Positions 1 through 12,400 of a stretch of DNA of 64,000 nt are shown piece by piece (positions within the stretch are counted from its first letter, which is position 1; each line of letters begins with the position of its first letter). Below the pieces are notes generated by a model. The model made no database searches and was not told the origin of the DNA. It saw only the letters and a program-made list of their open reading frames with translations. The translations under genes were made by a program, and so were the position numbers. Origin of the DNA: Nelumbo lutea (lineage: Eukaryota; Streptophyta; Magnoliopsida; Proteales; Nelumbonaceae); assembly GCA_022828595.1 (NCBI GenBank), contig JAKGHH010000001.1:136915017-136979016 (forward strand), read 5' to 3'.

Positions 1-1916
1 TCATATGCAAATTGGAGGTGTGTCATCTGAATTGAATTTCTTCCAACTTCAAAACCTCGCACCAACCCTAGCAGATTTGTCTTCTTCACCAGTTCACTGA
101 AATTTTCCATTATAAGAGTGAAAAGTAAGGGGGAAAGGGGGCATCCTTGCCTTAAACCCCTACTGGCCTTGAAGTAGCCTTTAGGTTGTCCGTTGATTAG
201 AACTGAGAACCACGAGGATTTAACGCATCCCTCCATCCACTAAATCCATCTTCTTCCAAACCCCATTAGCCTTAGGGTTTCTAATAGACATTCCCAATCC
301 ACTTTGTTGTATGCTTTTTCCAAGTCTAGCTTCACTCTCACCCAACACTTCCTTTAATCTTCTAGCTAGCACCTTTGCTTGAATTTTGTAAACACTTCCC
401 ACTGAATTGATCGGTCTAAAACCTTTCACTTCAGGAGTGCCTTTCTTTTTTGGGATTAGACATATGAAGTTGGAGCTATTTCCCTCATTTACTATGGCCA
501 AGTGGTAAAAATCTTTAAACACTTCTAGCTGATCTTGTTTTATGGTATTCCAGCAAATCTGATAGAAGAAGAGAGGGAATCCATCTGGCCCTGGTGCCCT
601 GTCTCCATTCATATTGAAGGCTACTTCTAACACTTCTTGTTCTTGAAATTCCCTTTCTAACCAGATTTCACTTGTCTCTGAAATTTTTTAGCCTTCCCAA
701 GAGCTTCGATGAGAACTTCTACTTTCAGTCTTTGAATAGGGATCTTTGAAAAAACTTACAAAGGCTTCAGAGATTTTTTCGGGATCCTCCATCTCTCTTT
801 GCTTGATTTTTACTTTTGAGATGTGATTCCTTTTCTTCCTTCTAGAAGCATATATGTGAAAGAATCTGGAATTTTTATCTCCTTTTTTAGCCATTTGATT
901 CTTGATCTTTGTCTCCAATACACTTCTCTGTGCCTTACCACCTTTTCCCATTCTTGCCTTAAAGTGGCTTCCTTCTTCCACTCTCCTCTAACTAGCCAGT
1001 TTGCTCCTTTTGGTCCAGGTCTTCTGGTTCTGATAACAAGAGAGATTTCTCTTCCTTTAAATCTTTAAATTCCTCTTTCCCCCATCTTTTTAGATTCCTC
1101 TTCACATACTTTAGCTTTTCCAGAAATCTGTAACTTGGCCAGCCTTCCACTTTGCATTCCTCCCGCCAGGTTGCCACCTTCTTGGAAAAATCTTTGTGCT
1201 CAGTCTAGAATCTTTCCAATTTGAAAGGGGCTTTTCCCGAAGCTTCAGATTTGCGGTAAGAGCAATTGGCCAATGGTCAGAGATGCATCGGGGCCTGATC
1301 TCTTGAAAGGGCAAAGGGTATACATCTTCCCATTCTGGGGAGATTAAAAATCTGTCTAGCCTGCACCTTAAAGCATTCTCCTGCATGTTGGACCAGGTGA
1401 AATTACCATTTCTTAAGGGAAGGTCATGCAGCTTGTGTCTAGAAATAAAATTGGAAAAGTTCCTCAATACTTCTGTTTACTCTTTTCCCATTTGAGTGCT
1501 CATAACTTAATCTAGTGACGTTGAAATCCCCACCCACAACCCAGGGGATGTCTGCCTATTCATGAAGGGAGTCCAACTCCTCCAAAACTGGTTCCTCTTT
1601 AAGGGGGTGTTTGGACCATAAATTGCAGTTAGGATCCAAGTAAGATCTTCTTTCTTGTTTTGAATAGGACTAAAATCGTGAAGTCACCTTTGTCTATTTC
1701 TACTCCGAATACTATGTCTTCTCTCCACATTATGATAGTCCCTCTTGTGGTGCCTGTGGTCGGAAGGGTTGCCCAATTTCTACCTCTTGTTCCCCAAATT
1801 GATTTTACCAATATCCTATGCACGGATTCTTTTCTTATTTCCTGCAAGAGGATTATGTCGGGATTCTCTCTTCTTAACGTGTCTTTCAATATGCTTCTCT
1901 TTACATCACCACCCAA
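1..1916 (-). pseudogene. LINE ORF2 remnant: APE endonuclease and reverse transcriptase
   Basis: The endonuclease begins near 1916 and carries the LLQE motif around 1850 and the SDHWPI motif near 1269-1250; these are the catalytic Glu and Asp/His signatures of apurinic-type LINE nucleases. The RT follows with APGPDG near 605-590, an IPKKKGTPEVKGFRPI block, LDLEKAY near 340, and a RQGCPLSP block near 150-125. The first residues of the FADD-type active site are cut by the window edge at 1-12. Stops and frameshifts separate the pieces (for example at 1500-1620, 660-700 and 225), so no functional protein can be made. Family assignment is firm. The exact ORF2 start is not. Confidence 0.85.
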
Positions 1917-1974
1917 CCCCCTTACATTCTAGCTCAATATCTTCATTTGTTAACTCTAGCTGGCTTTCCCTTAC

Positions 1975-2631
1975 TTAACTTCTACTCTCTTCCCCTTTGC
2001 TATCTGCATTCTGGCCCCTTATCCCCCATTGCAAACGCTTTAATTCCCTATTGATTCCCTTTCTTTTTCCTTGCTTTATGCCGATTACTTCCTTGGACTC
2101 ACTAGCTTCCTTTGTTTTATTTCTTTCCAAGCTCACAATCCCACTAGTTCCACCACAGTGAATTCCTAGTTTCCTTGCCATCTCTAAGACTTCAGATACT
2201 TTTTGTTTCTCCTCTTCTTGGCTTGTTGTAGCTTTGGTCCCTGCTATGACCGACGAAATTTCCTTTGGACCCAAATTGTGATCATGAAATCTGGTATTGT
2301 CCAACGGTTGGGATTGTCGGTCGCCTGAACCTGAATCAGAAGTAAACAAATGGCTATAGTGAGATGAAGGAAAGCTACAATGAAGAAATGAACCAGAAGA
2401 ATCAAGGTTTGAATAAGAGCAAGGAAAGCCAGGGTTTGAATGGGAGCAAGATCTGGATGAGGTTGTGTTCAAAGGGAAAGGTGAGTTTCTTCCTTGTCTG
2501 TCCTCAGGGCTTCTGTGAGTAACCAACTGAATCCCGTATTCTGGATCGACTAAATAGACTTCTTCCAACAAGTTGACGCACCCCCACTCCTTCCCCCTGT
2601 TCAGGAGAGCTTTGGCTTTGGATAGCGCCAC
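1975..2631 (-). pseudogene. LINE linker-region reading frame
   Basis: An open minus-strand stretch of 218 codons between the ORF1-like part and the endonuclease of the same LINE. It is rich in Ser and Pro in its middle and in Lys/Glu at its end, and I recognise no domain. Its position suggests it is the variable C-terminal tail of ORF1, or the spacer between ORF1 and ORF2, rather than a separate gene. The low-complexity composition gives no independent support for function. Confidence 0.4.
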
Positions 2632-2859
2632 TTCCTGTGGATCAACCTCTATCTCTACCTTGTAGGTACTCGAGACTTCATCTAATTCAAACTCTTCTAC
2701 TTCTCCTGACTAGTTTGACAATGGGTACTCGACTATTGGTGACTAGAGCACTTCTTTTCTGGCGAGATTTTGAGTTTAGAGGGGTTTCAAGGAAGTCCCG
2801 TCTAGTGTATGTGGGAGTCGGAGAGAGGCTATGCATGTGATTGTCTTGGTAAGTGCAAA

Positions 2860-4305
2860 CTACTTGAGATGGTTGTGTTCGACTCGATGCACGGCTAGGA
2901 TTCTTGGCCGGATCAAAATTATGCTGACATGGCTCGTCCGACCCGAAAGAGAACCCACTTTCTCTGAGCTGAGACTCCAAGCCGAGGCTCCTTTTGAAAT
3001 TTGAATAGCCTTCCTAATCCGACTCTTTAACTTAAACTTTTCTGCTTCCTTTCTCTTTTTCTTTCCCGGAAGGGTAAAAGCCCGCCTATTCCTGACTCCG
3101 CCCATCCCTTCAGATCCCGCCACAGGTTTTCCTTCCTTTGCACATAACCGGCCTGCCCCATCTCCTGGTTGGCCAGGAGTTGTAGAACTCACACGATTTT
3201 GCATACCATTGCTCCACTATGACTCAACGAGTTTGGTATTTGACTCGGTTGTCTTCTCCACTACGACCAAAGTAAAAAAACAAACATTCCTATTGAGGAT
3301 TGGTATTGAACGAGGAATAAAGTGTATTCCTCGATTTTTTACCTTCAGACGAGCCTCCCTCAAATCGGATAAGTTTTTTGTTTTTGGATCAATTTCTTCT
3401 AGTCCTCCACAGATACTTCCGATCAGCTCAAAAAGTTCATCCTTTCACAAGTGAAATGGGAGTCCATGAATGGTAATCCATCCATCAAAGAGTAAATATG
3501 AGGAAACTGCATTTATAGTTGGCCACCAATGGTTTAGGTTCACCCAACTTCAATAAATGTATAGACTCCCCAATCTAGCCCAAGCAAAAGCTAGGTCCTC
3601 AGAGGGAGTGAACCCCACAGCTCTGTTGCTAGAGAAAGGGTAAAGATGGATGAGGGTCGGAGAGTGAAGGTTTGCTGAGAGGCCGGGTTCACTTTAATTC
3701 CAACCTAGTTCATCGGTTCTGGTGCACACAAATGCATTTTTCCAAAAACCAAAAGGTTTCTTGAGTGGTGATAGAGATATGGGCCAAACCTCCAGACTTC
3801 ACAACTCTGCTCCGTCCAATCGTTATTGACGGGAAAGTAGTTGTAGTTTCAGGGGCTGAAAGTCCAAGCTTAGGGATGAAAGAGTCTAGCACCTCGCAAA
3901 AAATCTTCCAACCTAACTTCTTTTCTTCTTCCGGGATGCAAATTGACCTTTGTTTTTTGTTGAGTTCCCGAACACTTAAACGGATGAATCTACCCCAATG
4001 ATTTTCACTTTGTTGAATTAATAACACCTTCCCCCTGTGAGCGTGTTTACACTCTTTAACTATTCCCATTTGCATGGAGATTACCTCTCGAGGAAATCTC
4101 TCACTCAGGTCATCTCCTCTACATTCAAGGATATTCTCATCCAACCACCCTTTCCTCTCTCTGTAAGCATTAGAAAATCATCTTGTTTGAAAGGTTTTGT
4201 GTCGAACTCAAAGGATTTTGAATTGATTCCTATTGACTTTCTCATCGTTGTAGTATTTAGGACTTGTCGCAGGTTCCGGAGTTGACAGTCTCTGACGATC
4301 ACCAA
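2860..4305 (-). pseudogene. LINE ORF1-like remnant
   Basis: The minus strand from about 4305 to 3710 encodes a protein resembling the N-terminal part of plant LINE ORF1 (nucleic-acid-binding, DUF4283-like). It has a [18 protein letters not shown] block and a GRFIRLSVRELNKKQRSICIPE block, followed by a conserved GW and an F-x-x-V-L-D-S segment. A basic stretch at 3204-2860 may be its C-terminal region. Several frame breaks lie between 4144 and 4105 and between 3700 and 3210. A similar ORF1 piece recurs at 33213-32881. I rely on motif resemblance only. Confidence 0.6.
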
Positions 4306-4626
4306 CAGGTTCTACATATTGGAAACCATGCAAGAATCCAATGGAGTTCTTCCATGTGCTCTCTCTGCCCCCTTGCTTTGTCAATGATAGCAGCTTGTGT
4401 AACAGAATCGGAAACCCAGGTATTGTTTGAACCAGACTTTTTTTTTTCTCTTCTCCTCTTCTCTTCTCTTCTCTTCTCTTTCTCCTAACCTTTCTCCAGT
4501 ATTTATTTCTATTCGTTATTTCGAACCTAAGAATATCACAGGTCTGAACTTTATCACCATCCAAGAAAATGTTAAAAGCAAAACCACAAAATAACCATTC
4601 AAAAGATGGTTCAGTTGCATACATAC

Positions 4627-4760
4627 CAAGCTCATGAAGGCTCACGTCCGGAGCAAGAAAAGAATTTTCTTTCATCTTGTTTGTATGAATTAGAAGAATT
4701 TGCAAACGACCCTTTTCATTAGGAAGGCTTATCTCAACTTGAACCTCCAATCGCCCTGGT
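4627..4760 (-). CDS. NSF: NSF exon: end of D1 arginine-finger motif and start of lid
   Basis: NSF is the hexameric AAA+ ATPase that, with alpha-SNAP, disassembles SNARE complexes after membrane fusion. This 134-bp exon supplies the third base of an Arg codon and then reads [24 protein letters not shown] as the end of the second region of homology of D1, followed by the conserved [15 protein letters not shown] segment. The acceptor is TTTGTAG and the donor is G|GTATGT. It starts in phase 2 and ends in phase 1, matching the upstream exon 33.8 kb away. It is the last NSF exon in the window; the following exon is not found before position 1. The open frame continues into intron and LINE sequence, which is not coding. 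Confidence 0.96.
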
Positions 4761-4916
4761 CTACAAACCAAACAGTTAAAACAAAAAAAATTATAAGATG
4801 GATAAGATAATGGTAGATGCACTCAACATGCACGGTAGATCAATAGGTTCAATCCAGTTTGTGAAGCTGAAAAATTAACAGTTAGTGCAGTATTAAAATT
4901 GTTGTAAGAGATAAAT

Positions 4917-6151
4917 AGTTTGGGCCAGGCCCATCTATTTTATGTATTGTTTTCTTATGTTGTATTTGTGGGTCTGGGCCTCTTATGTTAAACCTAAGTA
5001 TACAAGGTAATGTGGGCTGGACAGCAAGGACAATAAGCTGCTTCCACTTTCTTCTTCATACCTCTTCTTCTCCTCTCATCTCTTTCTTCAAGCTCTGAAT
5101 ACAAACATTGTATGAGAGCATTGATCCAGAAAAATGGGGTTATTTCAGTGAAATCACGCCAAATATGACCGATATTGTGAGACATGGAACTGGTTGGTGG
5201 GAAGGAAGAAGCTTTTCTAGGGTTCTTCCAGAAGTGTTTATCCAAAGAGACCCTAAGCAATTTGTGTGGCATGCCATTTTAAGGCAAGATTTGGCCTCAA
5301 CAGTCAACTCTCTTAACATATATGTTTGGAACAGATCTAGACCTTGAATATGGAAAGAACTTGGTGTTTTTCATTCTCTTCTTGAGCACAACTACTGTAT
5401 TGGAAAGAAGACATCTTCTTGTTGAAGGTTATGGTTTTTTTGGGGTTACCTAGCATTCATTTTGTGACTGCCTGTAACCAGAGAAGACAGCCTCGGTTTC
5501 TGTTTCAAGGTGGGTTCTGCACAGGTTTAGTCCACCTGAATCTTGTTTTATTGGTGATAGGATGTCCACAACTGGGTTCTGCACCTTTGTTGGTAGGAAG
5601 CTAGTAACATGGAGGAATAAAAAGCAAACTGTTGTGGCTTCAAATTATGATGAAGGAACTGGGTGTTGAAGTTGCTGGATCTCTCAAGCTCTATTGTGAC
5701 AATCAAGCAGCAATTGGCAGACACTTCTATTTGGGAAAGGATCATCTATGGTGACCTGTGTATTCCTTGCATGCCCTCTAGAAGACAACACATAGATGTG
5801 TTTACTTAAGGGTTGTCAAAAGATAGGTCCATGAATTGTTGGGCAAGTTGAACATGATAAATATCTATGCTCAACTTGAGGGGCAGTGTTGGGCCGGGTC
5901 TATCTATTTTACATATGGTCTTCTTATGTTGTATTTTGTGGGCTAGGGCCTCTTATGTTAAGATTTCTATTTGTTATTTTTTGTTCTACCGTCCTACTAA
6001 GGGCTTCCATGTAATTTTAAATTGTTTTAAACCTAAGTATATATGTTAATGTAGGCTGGACAGCAAAGACAACAAGCTGCCACCACTTTCTTCTTCAAAC
6101 CTCTTTTTCTCCTCTCATCTCTTTCTTCAAGTTTTGAAACCAATTATAACA
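4917..6151 (+). mobile_element. Internally deleted Ty1/copia element (short LTR derivative)
   Basis: Two related direct repeats flank about 780 bp: 5' LTR about 4917-5107 and 3' LTR 5887-6151. Both start near GTTGGGCC, share a CTTATGTTGTATT block and end in a pyrimidine-rich tract. The 5' copy lacks about 65 bp that the 3' copy has. A degenerate tRNA-Met-type primer site (TATGAGAGCATTG) follows the 5' LTR, and a polypurine run TTGAGGGGCAG precedes the 3' LTR. Only the RNase H end of pol survives: near 5560-5640 it encodes a GFCTFVGRKLVTWRNKKQ block typical of copia. Gag, protease and integrase are gone. No target duplication could be recognised. Confidence 0.8.
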
Positions 6152-6293
6152 GACACAAACATTTACACAACCATTTCCATAAACAACATTTGATAAGAAA
6201 AAGAAGCAATAGAGGTAAACAAGAGCTGTAAAAGAGTGGAGACAGGGGAAAGAACTAAGTAAACAAAAATGAAATGAAAAAAAAATTGCTTCC

Positions 6294-6562
6294 TGTTGAC
6301 AGTTGTCTGGGATTTAATTTAATCTTTTATTGTTATTAGGCCCCAGCCCATAATGTTTTATTAGTGTTTCTAGCAGCAGCTGCCTTAGTAGAGGCATATT
6401 GGTCATCATGTGCATCTTACTCTTGTATAAATAGTAAAGTGATGGGGCAGCCACTTTTGGCACCTTTTCTTCTATCCTTCTCTTTTCTCTCTTCTCTTCT
6501 CACTTCATCTTTCTTTTCTCCTTGTTTTCTTTGAAGTTTTTTCTCTATATTTTGCATCAACA
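6294..6562 (+). mobile_element. Probable solo LTR, about 270 bp
   Basis: The segment starts TGTTGACA and ends CATCAACA, an imperfect terminal inverted repeat of the TG...CA LTR type. It contains a TATA-like element (TGTATAAATAG near 6424) followed by a pyrimidine-rich leader, as in the copia LTRs elsewhere in this window. No internal coding region or second copy is adjacent. Flanking 5-mers do not match exactly, so a target duplication is not proven. Confidence 0.6.
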
Positions 6563-6584
6563 AGTTTCCAATTATTCCAAATGG

Positions 6585-6589
6585 AAAGC
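6585..6589. repeat. 5-bp target site duplication, left copy
   Basis: The sequence aaagc lies directly before the 5' LTR of the Athila-like element and is repeated at 15268-15272 directly after its 3' LTR. This fixes both outer ends. Confidence 0.95.
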
Positions 6590-8022
6590 TGATAACTCTG
6601 CATTTTGATGCCTTAAGGGCATCAATTCAGGGGTATTTCAGGCCTTAGGATAGTCAAAGTGTACCATTTTCCTAGTTAAATTCAATGTTGTAACCTCTGA
6701 GGGTCTCTGTGCAAATGCTGGGGAAATTTGGGAAGGTTTCATGGCTGAATTGCTGTTTTTGGGAAGCTAATGTGAAGTCCAACTGAGAGAGGGGGTGCTT
6801 TTGTGAAAAAACTAAGAACAGGAGGGCGCTTCTTATCTACTAAACCCAAAATGGCGCCCCTCCTACTGTATTAGCATGCTCCCCTCTCCTTAGCAAACCC
6901 TAGGGTGCCTTTTAACCCATTTTTCTCATCCTTAGCAAACCCTTGCCGCCCCTAATTGTTTAATCTCCACCCTCCACCTCTTCTAATCTCCACCATTCAT
7001 TCTAGGGCACTCTTTTTGTAGTTTTTAAACCCTAGGGCGCCACCTAACTGCTATTCCTCACCATTGAGCCCCTAACCACTAGTTCTCAGCCCTCCATCCC
7101 AGTCTATCTCAGCCATCCACTCCTTTTAATCTCCACCTTTTAACCCAAGGTACCTCAATCTCCTCCATTCATTTCTGGGCGCCCAAATCTCAGCCCTACA
7201 TAATGTTGGGCACCCTCTACTTTTCCTCTCAGCCCTAGGATCACCCTAGAACCATCCTAACCCTTCATTAAAAACCCTAGGGTGTCCATAACTTTGCTAA
7301 AACCTAGCTGCCACCCCCTTCTTTCTCTCTAATCCCAGTTGTGTCCACTCTTCTCTATAAAAAGGACCCATGGGCTCCTGAGAAGGGGTTGGATTCTGCT
7401 CCTAGGAAAGACGAAAGGCTGATCTTGAGAAGTTCAAGGGTAGAGGAAGAGGAGAGCGCTCAGGCAAGAGCGGGGTTCCTGCTTGCAGTTCGCCAAAGCC
7501 ACTACTTCCACCTCTGTAATCGGATCCCAACCAATAGTCTTAGATTTAATTTTTGTTCTTTTTAATTCCAGTTTCGTTATTTCCTTTCTGCAATTTATTT
7601 TCATTCTGTTTGATCTTCGTTTTCTTTTTTGCAGATCTGGAATTCGGCCAAGTAAGACAGAAGGCCTAGCTTGAGAAGTTCGAGGGTCGAAGGACAGATC
7701 TAGAGACTGCTACCTTTGATCGGATTATGGATTTTTTTTTTTATTTTGTTTCCTTCATTTATTTTTTTCTGCACTTTTAATTTCTACAATGTTCAAATTC
7801 TATCTTTTCCGGTTTAATTAATTATTTTTTATATTTCTGCACTTCTCTCTTGTGTTCTCTTGTCCGGATTTAAGTACGTATTAATTTTTTCCTCGCTTCC
7901 CAGTGGATACGATCCGATCTCATCATTTTACTGCATTAGTAGTTGCTTGAGAATTGGAAAAAAATTATACATATTAAAATTGGTGTTCCGAAGTGGTTAA
8001 CTATATGCTCCGGATCACACCA
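6590..8022 (+). repeat. 5' LTR of Athila-like element
   Basis: Starts TGATAACTCTGC and ends TCACACCA. It contains TTCTCTATAAAAAGGACCC near 7351 (likely TATA box) and, near its end, CAGTGGATACGATCC, a signature of Athila/Tat-type LTR ends. Aligns along its whole length with 13836-15267. Confidence 0.95.
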
Positions 8023-8028
8023 AGTTTT

Positions 8029-8046
8029 TGGTGTCGTTGCCGAGGA
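8029..8046 (+). other. Primer-binding site, tRNA-Asp type
   Basis: TGGTGTCGTTGCCGAGG lies six bases after the 5' LTR. It resembles the TGGCGCCGTTGCCGGGG complement of the tRNA-Asp 3' end used by Athila/Tat elements, with transitions at a few sites. Confidence 0.85.
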
Positions 8047-8948
8047 AGCAACAGAGAAATTTTTATTTTCTTTATCCCGATCTATTTTATTATTTTTTTT
8101 TGTTTTTGTTTTATTACTTGATCAGTTATCTCATTTTAATTCTTACATCTCTTTGATTTGGCAAGACGAAACAACGAAGGTGGGGTACCGGAGCGTTAGG
8201 GGACCGTGGGGGAGAAGAGAAGAGAAAAGAAATTGCATTACGTTTCAGGTGTAGTCATCCTATTTTATTTTTAATTTTTATTTTTATTTTTGAACTCTTT
8301 TTTTTGTTGAGTAGTGATTTTTAAATTTTTAAATAATTTTTTTTAGATCTGATTTAGTTTTTTAGTATTATTTTTCTTCCATTTTGTTTCTAGGTCTATT
8401 TTTATTTCTTTATTTTAATTTCTTGTTAGAATTTCTATCTTATTAGGTTTGTGTTTTTCTTTTATTACAGAAAAAAAATAGAAAAACAAATTGTTTATTT
8501 TATTTTGTTTTATTTATTGCCGCATAATTTTCTTTTGTTTATTTTATTTTTCGGTTTAACTTTTAGAATAGCAAGGGGAGCCTCCCACATCCCCACCTCT
8601 TACCTGGCTAACCAAAGGAAGTGTAATTCCAAGTGAACCTAAGAGGATTCAAATTGGTTGGACCACTAGTTTAGGAAACTCTAGGTCATCCCTAGGTCAT
8701 GTGTATGAATTGCTTGCATTTTTTTTTTATTTTAAAAATTCAAAATTGAATTTAAATTTCAAGAATTTAAATTTAAAAATCTGAATTTGAATTTAAATAT
8801 CAAATTTCAAAAAAAGAGAAAATTAAAAAGTTAATTAAAAACAAAATAAAAAAAGTCAATGGCAAGAGTTTGTGGAATGAGAAACTACTTCCAACCTAAG
8901 CCATAGATAGATTGGAACCATGTGTTTTGACAACTGGACAAGATCAAT
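8047..8948 (+). other. AT-rich leader of Athila-like element, gag 5' part missing
   Basis: About 900 bp between the primer site and the first recognisable gag residues. It is strongly AT-rich, with a run of short AAATTTAAA/GAATTTAAAT-like words near 8730-8820. I see no coding similarity. In complete relatives a long gag begins about here, so a deletion is inferred. Confidence 0.6.
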
Positions 8949-9287
8949 GTGATAGCCCAAAGACTTGACCAAGTCCTTGCATGTCGTCAACAATTTAGCC
9001 CATTCCCAACCTTGTCATCCTACCCAACATGTTCCATCTGTGCAAGTCCGGCCCATCATGTTAGTCAATGCCTTGCGGCAGGCCCATGTCAACCGGTCAT
9101 TCTAGAGGAAGTACATGCAACTAACGGATTTTTCCAACCCAATGCTAACTCATCCTTTAGTCCATATAACCCCGGGTGGGAAAATCAATCCAATTTTGCT
9201 TATTGGGCCCAAGCCCAAGAACCCACATTGCCAGATGTGCACTCTCAATGGTCTGAAGCCCATACTCACTGTGAGTACAATGATTAA
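8949..9287 (+). pseudogene. Athila-like gag C-terminal fragment with CCHC zinc knuckle
   Basis: A 112-codon fragment has a clear CX2CX4HX4C knuckle (CSICASPAHHVSQC, near 9028-9069) for nucleic-acid binding, followed by the YNPGWENQSNF block typical of Athila gag. The large N-terminal capsid part normally found upstream is absent. The frame ends at 9287 and gag-related residues reappear in another frame around 9355-9500, so there is a frameshift or deletion. No DTG/DSG-type protease motif is found between here and the RT. Confidence 0.85.
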
Positions 9288-9433
9288 CTTAGGACTCAAC
9301 TGGCTCAACCATGTCAAACCTCCCTCAGCCTTATTAAACCGATTCACTTGATGATAGGTTTTTACAGCTCCAACAGCTGATCTTAGTTCAGCAGTAGTCC
9401 ATTGATAGATTAGAGAGCCAAGTAATTCATCTT

Positions 9434-12400
9434 ATGGAAGCTAACTTGCAGTGGGGAAATGATTCAATGCTTAGTCAGCCGGTTGTAGACCCTAGAAACG
9501 AATCCCTAGGTCTTCCCCAATACCAAGATCTTACAACCTATAATGTCCCATACTTAGAAAATGCTGAAGAAATCTCTAATCTTCAAAGGGAGGGAAAGTG
9601 TGAAGACCTGTATGAGTTTGTAAGTCCTTCTGCCTACCCAGAACAAGATTTTTGTACAATAAATGTAAATATAAACCCCGGAGAAACCGAACTAGTCAAA
9701 GTGGATGACCCGATTAAGGAAGCTAATGTTTTAACAAAGTCACCACACCCATTACGGTCTTGGCCTACTGTTGAACCTCTCCCAAAGCTAAAGAGTGAAC
9801 CACCCGTGCCTTCTCTTGAATCTCCTCCGCACCTAGAATTAAAACCCTTGCCGGAATACCTTAAGTATGTGTTTCTAGGACCTGACCAAACACTACCAGT
9901 AACTATAGTAGCTGATTTAACCCCTATACAAGAAGAGAAACTGATTGATGTCTTAAAAGAGTATAGGTGCCATTGGTTGGTCGGTGGCTGACCTGAAGGG
10001 GATTAGTCCGTCCATTTGTATGCACCATATTTATATGGAGGAGGATGCCAAACCGAGTAGGGGAATGCAAAGGCGGTTGAAACCAAATATGAGAGAAGTG
10101 GTCAAGCAAGAATTAGTCAAGTGGTTGGATGCGGGTATTATCTACCCAATTTCAGATAGTAGTTGGGTAAGTCCTATGCAGGTGGTGCCTAAGAAGGGTG
10201 GACTCACCATGGTCACCAATGATCAAGGTGAAGTGATCCCCTCCCGGCTTACCACAGGGTTGCGAGTATGAATCGACTTTTGGAAACTCAACATAGTCAA
10301 GAAAAAAGACCACTTCCCTCTGCCCGTTATTGACCAGATTCTAGAAAAACTTGCAGGGTATAAATATTTATACTTCTTAGAATGGTATTTTGGGTATAAC
10401 CAAGTAGCCATTTACCCTAAAGACCAAGAAAAAACTACTTTCACCTCTCCATATGGAACATTTGCTTTCCGAAGAATGTCGTTTGGATTATGCAATGCAC
10501 TAGCAACCTTCCAAAGGTGTATGATGGCAACTTTCTCAAAAATGATAGGCGATTTTCTAGAAATATTTATGGATGATTTCTCTATCTTCAGGAATTCCTT
10601 TGAAACTTGTCTAGAACACTTACGAAAAGTTCTTCAATGATGCATCGAGACGAACTTGGTAATCAGTTGGGAGAAGAGTCATTCATGGTCCAAGAGGGTA
10701 TTGTCTTAGGCCACAGAGTTTTCAAACGAGGGATCGAGGTAGATAAGGCAAAAGCTGACCTAATCTTTAAACTCCCACCTCCCACCTCTATCAAGATAAT
10801 TCGCTCATTTCTCTGATCTGACATGCTGGTTTCTATCATAGGTTCATTAAGGACTTTTTTAAGATCTCTAGGCCTTTGTGCAATCTTTTGGCAAAGGATA
10901 TCCCATTTAATTTTGACGAGGCTTGTCTTAAGGCTTTCAATTATCTGAAAGAGGCACTGACCAAAGCCCCAATTCTTCAACCTCCCAACTGGTCGTTGCC
11001 CTTTGAAATAATGTGTGATACCTCTGACTACGTCATCGGAGCAGTTTTGGGACAAATGGTGAATAAATGTCCTGTGGTAGTATATTATTCTAGCCGCACC
11101 CTATCTGAGGCTCAGTTGAATTACACTACTACCGACAAAGAATTGTTAGCTGTAGTGTTTGCTTTGGAAAAGTTTCGTCCGTACCTATTGGGCACCAAAG
11201 TGGTTGTCTACTCTAACCACTTAGCCTTAAGACATTTGTTGTCTAAGAAAGTGGCTAAACCTAGGCTCATCAGATGAATCATTCTTTTGCAAGAATTCGA
11301 CCTTGAGATGCGGGATAAAAAGGGTTCTGAAAATGTAGTAGTTAATCATCTATCCTGAATTCAAATTGAAAAGAGTGAGCCCATCCATGACTATTCCTTC
11401 CAGGTGAGCACCTCTTAGTTGTCTCTCATAGTGCTCCCCTATGGTACGATCATATTGTCAATTACTTAGTAGTAGGTAAAATTCCCAAGGGGTGGTCTAA
11501 GAATGAGAAAGACAAATTCTTTTCTCAACTCAAATACTACTTTTGGGAAGATCCTGAACTATTTCGTATCTGTTCGGATCAAGTGATCGGGCGTTGTGCC
11601 CCTGAGTCTAAACACCAAAGCATCCTCAACTTTTGTCACACTCTTGCTTGTGGGGGGCACTTTTCGAGAAAGAAGATTGCGGCCAAAGTTTTGAAGAGTG
11701 GTTTTTACTAGCCAAGTTTATTTAAGTGTGCCAATGTCTTTAGACAAAATTGCCTGAGATGCCAATCTGTCGGGAATATGTCATGTAGAGACATGATGCC
11801 ACTTAACCCTATTCTAGATGTAGAAATCTTTGATGTTTGGGGGAGTGATTTCATGGGATCGTTTCCGCTATCATCCGGTCACGAATACATTCCTGGTGGT
11901 TGTTGATTATGTGTCAAAATGGACTGAGGCGGTAGCAACCCGGACCAATGACAACAAAAGTTGTAATGAAATTTGTTCAAAAGAACATTTTCTCTAGGTT
12001 TGGGTGTCTGCGAGCAATCATCAATGATGGGGGATCGCACTTTACTAATGTGCAATTCTGTGCTTTGCTCCGTAAATACGAAATCACCCATAAGATAGCA
12101 ACCCCCTACCATCCCTAAATGAATGGTCAAGTGGAAATATCCAATAGGGAAATTAAAAGCATTCTACAAAAGTCTATTAGGCCCGACCGAAAAAATTGGT
12201 CCGACAGACTAGATGACGCACTTTGGGTTTACCGGACTACTTACAAAACTCTCATTAGAATGTCTCCTTATAGGCTGGGTTTTGGTAAAGCATGTCATCT
12301 TCTCGTTGAATTAGAACATCGGGTTTATGGGGCCATCAAAAAGTTCAATCTATATTTAGGCCAAGCTGGATCCTACTGAGCCCTGCAATTAAGTGAACCA

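Larger units (their letters stand above)
1..4490 (-). mobile_element. L1-type LINE retrotransposon, 3' part beyond window start
   Basis: Non-LTR retrotransposon read on the minus strand, the same strand as the host NSF gene, inside the intron that follows the NSF exon at 4627-4760. The order on the minus strand is a purine-rich 5' region (about 4490-4440), an ORF1-like protein (4305-2860), then endonuclease and reverse transcriptase (1916-1). No LTRs or primer-binding site are seen. The element runs off the window at the RT active-site region, so its poly(A) end and target duplication are not visible. All frames are broken. The 5' limit near 4490 is estimated from where the pyrimidine-rich plus-strand tract begins. 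Confidence 0.85.

Noticed and set aside
4208..4822. A 204-codon minus-strand open frame covering NSF-like residues and more
   Set aside because: Only 4627-4760 matches NSF. The rest crosses the GTATGT donor into intron and LINE 5' sequence, so the long frame is accidental.
7341..7674. Small open frames inside the Athila-like LTRs
   Set aside because: They lie in LTR sequence, are not conserved between the two LTR copies (frames differ at 14715-14918), and show no known domain.
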